Of a stretch of DNA of 64,000 bases, positions 55,438 through 64,000 are shown piece after piece. The stretch covers positions 67,393,807 through 67,457,806 of the forward strand of contig NC_088204.1 of the NCBI RefSeq assembly GCF_037126465.1, given 5' to 3'. The DNA is from Ornithodoros turicata (Eukaryota; Arthropoda; Arachnida; Ixodida; Argasidae). The number at the start of each line of letters is the position of its first letter. Within the stretch, counting starts at the first letter, position 1. The position numbers were made by a program, and so were the translations under genes. Under the pieces are notes generated by a model, which was not told where the DNA came from, did no database searches, and worked only from the letters and a program-made list of their open reading frames with translations.

Positions 55438-56600
55438 ATGGACTATCTAAAAACGGTGCGACGTCAAGAGCAAGATTTCGTGTCCCTGGATGTGACATAT
55501 ATGAACTACAGTGGACCTACAGTGCTGGACACAAGTTTACGCAACACGCGCCAGCGCATTCCTTCCTGTGAGTGACACGCTAGCAGCGAATGGGGCTGTG
55601 CGGACTTATAGACATGTGCCTAGTCCCCTGACACGTGCCCAGTCACCAGTTTGTCGAGCACTGCACCTATCCTGCTGGACCTGGTGGAAAAGAAAATGGT
55701 CCAGATGGACAAGGTGAATTTGATGAACACAGTAGGTTGCTCACCCTACCTTTTTTTTTTCTTTTCTTTTTTTTTTGAGGGAGGCGTATATAGTCTGTAC
55801 GTCAACAGGATTCAAACAGAGGGTGTTTGTCCAACAAAAAGGTGCATGTGTAGACACAAGGGTATCACGTACATTAAAGTGGGTCTCCGCAACAAAATCA
55901 CCACAAAGATTGTGGCATAGCAGTAACCCTTCGGGTGTCAGGAACATATACATGCGAATCCCCATTTTTTTCTTTCTTTCAATCAATCAATCAACATATA
56001 CATGCGCAATATCGTTTTCCAAACGCGCGCAGATTTTATTCCAACGAATTATTACGAAGTGAGCGCTTCGGTCTCTGTGAAGCAAGAGGTCCCTGAAAGC
56101 AACACTGCTGACGTCATCCGGCATGGAAGAATGCAAGCTTCCTAGCAGACGACAATGCTGGGTGACGTCACAGTATGTTCCTCCCGGCGAACCGCTGTGC
56201 GCTTTGCATCTCGCTTTCGGTTTGGTATTGTCATCATTTACGGATTAATTACTGGCGCAAAGTGAATGCGAATGTTGTATTCGGTATCAAGGGCGCGGCC
56301 TGTGTTCGGTATGATGCTCACCTACTTTTTTTTTTTTTTCGAATCCTTGCGAAGTCTCTCTCTAAGCAGTATATATAATATGGCCGCTGTACATGAATGG
56401 GCTCATAAGGAACTTAACCGGATTGGGATAAAAGTCAAAATATTCCGCTACGTTGATGACCTTCTGTTGGTAGGGGATATACTTGGCGTCAGTCGAGCGG
56501 GGCGTATTCCAGAACAACCCATTCGGGTTGGCTTTCACGAGCTAATTCCCGAAAGAAGGACATCTCTTATTTCTAGACATTTGCCTACAAAGCAAAGGCT
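55438..56600 (+). pseudogene. Decayed Penelope-like element reverse transcriptase
   Basis: Plus-strand pieces lie in the order of a Penelope-type RT. DFVSLDVTYM (near 55474-55503) matches the motif A pattern with its first catalytic Asp. VQQKGACVDTRVSRTL (about 55826-55873) matches the KxGxCxGSxVSPxL motif. FRYVDDLLLV, with YVDD at 56449-56460, is the active site. The pieces are in different frames, with stops and low-complexity insertions (T-runs at 55751-55772 and 56324-56340) between them. A 36-bp LINE tail also interrupts the copy. No GIY-YIG endonuclease was recognised. The assignment rests on motif resemblance, so another RT class remains possible. Confidence 0.6.
55957..55992 (+). mobile_element. 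36-bp LINE 3' tail insertion with 14-bp target duplication
   Basis: The insert (AATCCCCATTTTTTTC, then TTTC repeats and (CAAT)n) is the extreme 3' end of a lineage D LINE. AACATATACATGCG precedes it (55943-55956) and follows it (55993-56006) exactly. This is a minimal product of target-primed reverse transcription, placed inside the Penelope-like remnant. Confidence 0.85.
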
Positions 56601-59600
56601 ACGGTAATGGCCACATATGTTGGCGGTACTCGCAAAAACTAGAGAAGTCAGCGCTACCTTTCCCGTCCAACTATTCAAAAGGCATAAAGAATGGGGTGAT
56701 AACCACGCTCGTTAGAGAAGTCGCGCTACCATAACATAGAGGGCCTTTTTCCTACAGGAAAAAAAAAAGTTTGCGGCAGATAATTTCGTTAGAGCGAGGA
56801 TCCGTACATAAGACGAACATCCCAGGGGCAGAGAACGACTCGAGAGATCAACTCACTGCCGTGATACCATATACAGGGTGTCCCAGAAAACGTGTAATTA
56901 AATTTTAATTTAAAAAAACTACGCCACATAGAATCATGCGGTATTTGTTCTTACTAGGTTTTTGTCACCTCCTGATGTGCATGTCATGTAACCTCAGTTT
57001 AATTATGTATATTTTTGCGAACTGAACTCGGAAATTTGCCAAGTAAACGTCACTTTTTTTACCACTACCATTCCGCCACGGTGCTGAAAGCAGGTTGTCT
57101 GAAAAAGAGGAAGGGCGCCCTAGCAACGGAGTCATTTTTTTGCAGACACCGTTGCTGGCAACATCGCTTTCGCTATCCGCCTCTCCAGCTGGCTGCTCGC
57201 CACCTAGCGGACCCCAGCAGAAGCACAGAATGAATGATAATAACAGCAGACGACAGGTATATTTCGCGCTGACCCGAAACTGCCGCAACTTCCCTTCGTG
57301 TGCGATGGAGTATCCCCGATTGCAGAAGTCAAACAGCAACAGCACTGCTCAATTCCACAGTGCAAAACTACAGCGGTGAAGAATATTCAATGTCGAGGGG
57401 GAAGAGGAAAAAGGAGCGGCGTGAACGAGAACAACGAAGACAGCAGGAAACCACGCGCGAGTTATGTTATTTGTACAAGTTTTGAAGCGTGTCTCGTGGA
57501 AGAAGGCATGAAGCAGGGCGATTTATTCATCGGCATTCATTCTTTTCTCCGCCATCTTGGGGACGACGCCAGCGCCTCTATAGGTAGTTGGAGAAGCGAA
57601 TACGATACAGAGAGAAGCGGTAACCGCATAGGACGATTTCTCGACGGAAAAACGGCTAACTTTCTCAACGGCACGACAACTCGATGGAGAAACGGCGGGA
57701 CGAATCGCACGCACACATTTCCACTGCGGCGGACGGTGGCGCCCTGGCGGACGTTTCGTTAGTCCGTGTTAAATATTGACTTCAAATTAACTGATGAATA
57801 TTTTGCTACACATAGAAAAGTTATAGTGGCACACAGAAGAAGTTCTTGCGAAAAAAGCATATATTCGCATAGCAAGCGCTACAAAAGCGCCCTCATACAG
57901 CAGCCGGCGGGCGATAGCATGTTTCCCAGTTCCCTGATTGGTCGCATACCGGCATCCGAAATGGCAGCTCGTGGAACTCGTGGAACGGTAGCGCGTGGAG
58001 CGGTCCTATAGGGAGTCTGCGACAAACTGGTGGCGCCGCGATGCGGCCTCCGGAGAAAGTACCTTGCGTGATAGCCGCCGGGTAGCTAGCTTTGTTTACA
58101 TGTGAACTGCGGATGTCTTTTTTGCCACACTGGAACTGTTGCATCGCTATCTGTGCCAGCACCTAAAAGAACTCTTCATATTAGGGACCTGATGTTTCAT
58201 TTCTCGTGATTTCTATGCTTCCAATACCACCGAGGGCACTAGACTGGCAGCGAATAGCGTTTGTGACGCGCGTTGGGCCATTGCATGAGGTGTGCACAAC
58301 ATATTCTATTTCTTTTGTTCTAGTTTCAATTAAACTGAATGAGGACCTGCAAAATGATCAGTGATTTACAGTTGCCACTTTCGTGACGGTGAAACGCCGC
58401 TGGATCGTGATACTGATTGAGGTGTTTCATCGCCAGTGCCCTGAGCCGATATTGCTCCCGGTAATCTGGTTGACGAGTCTCACAGTGAGAACGGAAGTTC
58501 TACGTTGTCCAAAAGGTTTAGTTTTAGTATTTACGCACCAACCATTTCACAGCTGTCGTGCCGCAAGCCTACGGTGGTAGCCGAGGCAAAAACTCATATA
58601 ATTTCTTTTTTAAGGATCTCTTTAGCGTTATTGTATCTGAAGATACTGGAAAGACTGCAGTACAAGTTTAGACAATAAGTTGTGACCTCACGTGTTTACT
58701 TGTATGGATAAAACGGACGCACGATGCAGATTTCAGTGACGAAGCTATGTGTGTGCAAAGAGGACGAAGGAATACAAGACTCAGTCAAAAACATATTACA
58801 AGTGGCTGGAATCAGAGAAATAAACGTATATAGCCTTCGCTAGAAAGCCAGGATTTTGGGAGTCGTCAAATAACCATCCTCTCGACGTATCACTTGCAGG
58901 TGTTCCAGACAGACGCGAGTGGCTGTTCTCCTTACGCACTGTTAGATACATTATAAATACGGCGGTTGCTTCTGTGCAGTTTGTCTCCATTCTCTTCGTT
59001 CGCGCTCCAGAAAGGTTCCACATTATTTGCACTTCGAAAATTAGCCCTTCTAATTACGGCGGTCGCCACGCAAGCTACGGTTCCATTTGAGAATGCATAG
59101 AACGGGCGGCGTGGTATCACGTCGGATACTTCCAAGACCGCCACTGGCGGCGCTGCCGCGACGGAGCAGCGCGCCCCCTTTAGGTGTCGCACGGTCCCTA
59201 TTGACTGCCGTCACCGTCACCGGAAAAACGGTGACGGTGGCCCATTTCCCATCGAGAACTCGTCATATGCAGAAAGTCGCGACGAAACGGTGAAGCCTCG
59301 GCGGCGTTAAATTTGCCGTCATTGTTCTGGCGTGTCGTCGCAAACATGTCGGACTTCAACGAATTTTTCGGTAGTCATGGATGGCTCGTGTGAATAGGAG
59401 AAATCTCGCGTGCTTCGGCGGTATCGCTGTGCTGAGGGGCCTACGATAGCTGTGAGAGAAGTACTAGACGCGATTGCAGTTCTTCTGAGAAGATGCGGTA
59501 CCTGAATAATTTTCTTGGTTAAGGGAATACTTAACTTACTTACTTTACTTAACTTGGTTAACGGGATTCCTAACGTTAATGAAAAGTCAAAACAAACGCC

Positions 59601-59978
59601 AAATACTAAAGCACCAATTACGCGCCGCAGTTTCAAGAGGTATCTACCTACTGCAATGTTACCTTGTTGCAGTGGGTCCTAACGCATTGATTATATTGTA
59701 GGCTGTTAGTGTTCATCAGCGTAACGAGCTAACAAAATTAGATACGTGAATCTAATACGCTCGATCAAGGCCATGTCTCAAAACATCTACATGTACTCAA
59801 ATGTGTTCACTTAACTCAATACACTTGACAAGTTGGAAAACCGGTTATATTGGCTTAAGGAACCCTATTAGCGAGAGGGAACATAGGTTTCACTAATGAG
59901 GATTCTTTGGTTTGTTGAAGCGGTGTCCTCGAGATTCCGAAAACAAGAGAACAAAAATCTACATATAAAAATTTAATA
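56601..59978. other. Long stretch with no recognisable gene
   Basis: TATACAGGGTGTCCCAGAAA at 56870-56889 is a typical arthropod Tc1/mariner end; its partner was not found. A perfect 11-bp hairpin lies at 59212-59239. Frames such as 57298-57762 are open but lack domains. Confidence 0.45.
59212..59239. repeat. Perfect 11-bp GC-rich hairpin
   Basis: CACCGTCACCG (59212-59222) pairs exactly with CGGTGACGGTG (59229-59239) across the loop GAAAAA. No downstream T-run or coding context suggests a terminator or RNA gene. Confidence 0.6.
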
Positions 59979-60697
59979 TACAGGGTGCTACCCTATAAAA
60001 GTCTACCCGCGCCGGCATACCGTGCTCGCCAATTACTCAATGTAGGTGGTACGATGTGTTGTCTAGGTATAAAACTCATAAGGACATTCCATCATGGTAA
60101 ATATCGAAGTGATTGAGCACCGTAACACAAAGTTATAGCTCAAAACGTGAGGTTCCCGTAGTCAAAACAGCCAAGATGGCGGTGTTGTGAATCGCAGTTG
60201 TTACACAGTTCCCCAGACGGCGACGTGTCGCTCTGGCAATCCATCCATCCGTCCATCCAGGCAGAGACGTTCCCGCTTTATGTTATTTCACTGCCTTTCA
60301 GTAAGCAGACGACATCCCTTTTGGGTGTCGTCTGCTGAGTACGTCGGCATTTTCGTTCCTCACGTTGCTTACTTCTGAGCAAAATACGACAGTTACACGA
60401 AAGCGAAATGAAAACTGCAGTTGCATCCGGCTAGCAGGATATCCGACACGTCGCCGTCTGGGGAGCAGCATGCCAACTGCTCTTCTCAACGCCGCCATCT
60501 TGATTGTTTTGACTACGGGAATTGCACGTTTTGAGTTATAACTTCGTGCTCCGGCGCTCAGTCACTTCGAAATTTACCAGTATTAAATGTCCTTATGAGC
60601 TTTATATGAAGACCGCACAATGTGCCACATGCATTGAGTAATTGGCGAGTACTGCATGGCGGCACGGGTAGACTTTGATAGGGTAACACCCTGTATA
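59979..60697. mobile_element. Long palindromic (foldback) Tc1/mariner-like MITE
   Basis: The left terminus TACAGGGTGCTACCCTATAAAAG and right terminus CTTTGATAGGGTAACACCCTGTA are inverted complements, and homology continues for ~250 bp on each side (to about 60235 and from about 60443). The centre has its own perfect hairpin, AGCAGACGACA (60304-60314) with TGTCGTCTGCT (60326-60336). TA dinucleotides abut both ends. No transposase. Confidence 0.9.
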
Positions 60698-61235
60698 ATA
60701 ATAATAATAATAATTTTTATTAGTGCCCAAGAACGGCCACTAAGGCCATGGTGTTGGCGCACACAATACACATAACTCACAGTGGATACAATACAGACAT
60801 AAACGCACAGATAATTATGTACAGACATATATATAATACATATACAGTGGGATACTAGCAGAGGTACATTACAAACATAACAAGCATACGTACTTACATA
60901 TTTACAGACAAATATACCACGCAGTACACGCGATGAAACATCAGCAAGAAAACTACAATACATAGATTACACGCAGCACATAAGTAATAAGATGGAATGA
61001 GACTATATACTGTACAAAACAAAGGAAAGAATATCACGATTGAAAATTCACTGCTGAAGGAAAGAAATAACGTCGCGTTTAAGGGATGCGCTTGAGGTGT
61101 GGAAAATATCACATGTGGGGGGAAGCGAGTTCTGAAGAATTTGGCATCGGGTAATCGGATCGCTGGGGCAGAAGCGTTTAACGTAGAAGACTGGTGGATT
61201 ACGAAAAGCCGCGCGAGGAATACAAATATATATTT
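60698..61235 (-). mobile_element. 5'-truncated LINE: ORF2 C-terminus, 3' UTR and (ATT)n tail
   Basis: On the minus strand a frame from about 61233 to the stop at 61048-61050 encodes ITRCQILQNSLPPTCDIFHT and ends LKRDVISFLQQ, in the style of a LINE C-terminus (xNSLP then LKRxxxxFL). The 3' UTR includes GCCAACACCATGGCCTTAG and CGTTCTTGGGCAC. The (ATT)n tail at 60697-60716 abuts the palindromic MITE. A third LINE 3' end type in the window. Confidence 0.8.
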
Positions 61236-61304
61236 ACATGTATATATATATAATATAAAAAAATAGCACCATACCAGTAAACCCTAAATAACTAGAGACA
61301 TTAC

Positions 61305-61497
61305 CGATTGGGTAAAAGCACCCGCTCCTTGGTGATAGCCAAGGTCGTACTGTCTGGGTTTCTTTCCTGGGTTTTCCTCACGCTTTCAGACATTTGTCGG
61401 CACAGTTCCCTTAGCAGTCGGCCCAGGACGCACATTTCCCCAGGGCGTAAGTCGTGACATTGCCCACCTCTGTGAGGCCGACAACGGCGAGCCCTTT
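61305..61497 (+). repeat. SINE with variant 3' tail, copy c
   Basis: CTCCTTGGTGATAGCCAAGG, a shortened body with GGTTTCTTTCCTGGGTTTTCC and TCGGCCCAGGACGCAC, then the alternative tail AGTCGTGACATTGCCC...GAGGCCGACAACGGCG. The CCGGCTGTGCTG segment and B box are deleted. A (CAC)n microsatellite follows (61498-61531). Confidence 0.75.
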
Positions 61498-61531
61498 CAC
61501 CATCACCATCACCACCACCACCACCACCACC

Positions 61532-62400
61532 AGCCAAGGTCGTGCTGAAGACTGGGAGGGAGTGAGTTCGAATCATATCACGCGCTGTGCTGTCTCAGGT
61601 TTTCCCTGAGTTTTCCCGCAGACTTTCCAGAGGGACGTCGGCAAGGTTCCCCCTGAAGATGGCCCAGGACCAGACTTGTGCGTAACGCGTTACTAGTAAT
61701 TGCGTTACTTGTAATCAATTACCTTTTTGAGTAATTTTTCGAGTAATCAATTACTTTTCTGAGTAATCGATTACTAAGTAATTGGTTACTTTTCCGGCAG
61801 AGATTAGCTTATCTTTCAGATGTTCTGCCCCAAGTCAAGCCCCTGGTGCCATCAGCCTTTGTTGGGCTGTTCTACTATAGCAAGCGGAGGTCATTGTAAT
61901 AACGCTCTGGAATTTCAGTCTCTCTCTCCCTAATCTCTTCCTACACCAGTGTGATGGTACATGAAGCCTTGGAGGTTTAGTGAGTCATGGGGAAGTTCCA
62001 CGCAATGCTCTTCCACAATCGGGTCAATGTCTCCTCGTCCTATGTGTTTTTATTTGTCTTGTTATTTCAGCTGATCTTCTGTTGAACTTGTTTTTTTCTG
62101 AGGCACACAAAGACGTTTATAATTTGCGTGAATGCAGACTAACGACCGAAGTAACGCGTTACTTTTCTACTCGTTACTCAATTACACTTGAAGTCGAGTA
62201 ATTGGTAATGGTAATCAATTACTTTTTCCACAGAAGTAACGGTAACGGTAATCAATTACATTTTTCGAGTAACGGGCACAAGTCTGCCCAGGACGCATAT
62301 ACTAACCCCATCTGTCCGTCCGCTCCTTCCTCTCTCCATATATCCACGTCTGTACGCCGCTCATAGCCACGGTTGCTTCGCGGCTCTAACGCAGAATTTA
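61532..62400 (+). repeat. tRNA-derived SINE, copy 5, split by a hAT element
   Basis: The first part (61532-61670) has AGCCAAGGTCGTGCTGAAG, GTGAGTTCGAATCATATC (B box), GCTGTGCTGTCTCAGG and GGCCCAGGAC. The second part (62287-62400) resumes with CCCAGGACGCATATACTAAC and the standard pyrimidine-rich tail with CTCTCTCCATATATCC, ending at CGGCTCTAACGCAGAATTTA with an A-rich tail. The 5' end is truncated at the (CAC)n run. Confidence 0.88.
61671..62286. mobile_element. Non-autonomous hAT element, 616 bp, inserted in a SINE
   Basis: The left end CAGACTTGTGCGTAACGCG and right end GGGCACAAGTCTG share an 11-bp perfect terminal inverted repeat (CAGACTTGTGC). CCCAGGAC flanks both sides (61663-61670 and 62287-62294) as an exact 8-bp duplication of SINE sequence. 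Subterminal zones are packed with GTAATTGATTAC and GTAACG words in both orientations. The interior has no transposase; the 73-codon frame at 61980-62201 shows no domain. Confidence 0.95.
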
Positions 62401-64000
62401 AAAAAACAAAAAAGCCGGAAAGGAAACCCTAAAACAGATTTACATTTAGAACACAGCAGCGGCGGAGAACCAGTCTCTGTATTTATGACTTCGGTGGGAA
62501 TGGCGGCTTTTTATTGTTGGCGTGTGTGACCGGGACGTGATGAACGAAGACCGACTATATACGCTCGAAGGTATTTGCTAGTAGGACCAAGCTGTATTTC
62601 TCATTGGGGTGTCTCCAACGGTATCTCTCAGTAAAAGTGTTTTCTTTTTTTTTTCTTCTTTCTTTCTTTTTTTTTTTTTTTTTTGTAACTGTCGCACAAT
62701 GGTAGGTAGAAGTTCAAAACGTCGACTAAGTTTTGTTAACGACGTATATGCGATGCCGCAAGCCGTGCAAACGCCCGACCCGCGTAGACATTTTTTAATT
62801 GTGGCTGTCGTGTAGTAGCAGGTAAAAGCGTGAAATTTTAACAGCTGAAAGATGAATAAATTACGTATCGTCTTCGACTATTCGCGTGGTTGTGAATCTT
62901 GGAACAACCAATGACTCTGTGAGTGTTACTAGAGCAATGTAGCATTACCAATGACTGAATGATATCAGTGGCATCCAAATATGCGGGAACCGGGATCATT
63001 TCCAACAAATCGTCAAAGTTTCATGGGCCTGCGAGAAGCGGCTCGCCATATATGGCAGTTTATCGCATTTGGAGTTTTCCATGTTGTGTACCGCTAAGAA
63101 CGCGAATGTTCCGCAGCTATGCACGTGCGCGCTGAAACCAGAGTTGCGAGGAGAATTAAATGATGAAAGGCGGTGGTGATGACGACGCATGACGTTACGA
63201 AGCGGCGTTGTGACGACTTGGCCAGCAACGTGCCCCACGGTAGCCTTCGTCGGAATGTCTCGCTGGCACCGTCACCGACGTTTCCGGATAAAATATCCCG
63301 CCATGCGTGACGTATCTTCATTTACGTACGATGAATATGCACTGTCAAAATAAAACTAAATTAATATTAATTTGAAGTTTTCTTATGTAAAGTTCAATGG
63401 TATCGTCTATGGCTCATATATCATAGCGTCTGAAGCTCGAGATCTGTAATTTAGCGCGCCTCCTATCACAACAGTGCAATGCTTATGCTTTACTAGCAAC
63501 AAGTGCCGTAAGGCGCCAACCGCATGGAGCGTATTTTACGGCCGAAATGGGCCAGCGTTGTCTTTGCCGAACCGCGCGGAACGTGAGCAGAGCTCTTCCA
63601 ACCGCATGCGACGGATTCTCAGCGGACGTGGTTGACATGGTGACGCGTCGGCTGCCTGCTGTGGACGCGGTAGCTACATGTACGTACATACTAGTTGCAT
63701 TGCAGCTATGCTGATGAAAACACGCATTGTCATCCGTTTGTGCTTACGTAAAACTTCGAGCAGTCAAGATGTGCGTCCTCTTTTGTGCACCCGCGCGTCC
63801 CTGAGGCGCTTCTGGCTTCGCCTGGTTCCAGCTGGTCATGTTACTTGTCTCTGGTCATGCTGCCAGTCGCTTGCTTTGCCTTGCGATATTAAGTAATCTA
63901 AGTAAGACTAAGTATAGATGACAGTGGCGATCATGTGCTGGAAGCAGCAATGATAGAATATGACAATGATAAAAATGATAAAATGTGCAGTGACAACTTC
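62401..64000. other. Stretch with no recognisable gene
   Basis: A T-run at 62643-62684 and short frames with no domain. No shared repeat was identified between 62.7 and 64 kb. Confidence 0.45.

Noticed and set aside
50773..64000. Further exons of the LDLa gene
   Set aside because: No open frame with flanking splice sites and a compatible extracellular domain was recognised. Absence is not proof, since short exons are hard to see.

Overview
This window is eukaryotic nuclear DNA, almost certainly from a tick (Ixodida) or a close arachnid relative. It is AT-leaning, intron- and repeat-rich, with no bacterial-style gene packing. Three copies of a tRNA-derived SINE look like the tick Ruka family. 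There are also many copies of a second tRNA-derived SINE and several LINE lineages whose proteins resemble those common in tick genomes. The species assignment rests on recalled repeat families and was not checked by any search.

Layout. From 0 to 9 kb there are SINE copies, three tandem foldback elements (4355-4843) and a 5'-truncated LINE with an uninterrupted 670-codon RT/RNase H reading frame on the minus strand (6450-8462). From 9 to 16 kb almost nothing is recognisable. From 16 to 26 kb there are a large foldback element, LINE 3' ends, a Harbinger-like MITE nested in a hAT-like MITE (20495-20798), a ~100-bp tandem array, a decayed RNase H-bearing LINE (23.6-24.8 kb) and a palindromic CCAATATTGG minisatellite. 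From 26 to 37 kb it is sparse: a TATA-led candidate first exon and two Ruka-like SINEs. From 37 to 46.5 kb there are a complete non-autonomous hAT element with a perfect 8-bp target duplication, LINE 3' ends, a tRNA-Thr-like SINE head and a CR1/jockey-like RT remnant.

The one host protein-coding exon I can support is at 50246-50553 (+). It has a strong splice acceptor, a short uORF, an ATG, a signal peptide, one complete LDL-receptor class A domain and a GTGAGT donor. No continuation is recognisable in the remaining 13.4 kb, so the following intron is probably very long and full of transposons. The 3.3 kb before and including this exon holds nine exact TGACGTCA (CRE/ATF) palindromes, and the whole window holds at least 13, where about one is expected by chance. 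One lies in an ETS-CRE-TATA arrangement about 1 kb upstream that could be the gene's promoter.

From 50.6 to 64 kb there are SINEs, a LINE flanked by diverged ~90-bp direct repeats, a decayed Penelope-like element carrying a 36-bp LINE tail with a 14-bp target duplication, a ~717-bp palindromic element, a LINE 3' end and a hAT element inserted into a SINE with a perfect 8-bp duplication. I see no rRNA gene, functional tRNA gene, CRISPR array or operon, and no undescribed multi-gene system. The value of the window lies in its nested transposon record and the CRE-rich flank of the LDLa gene.
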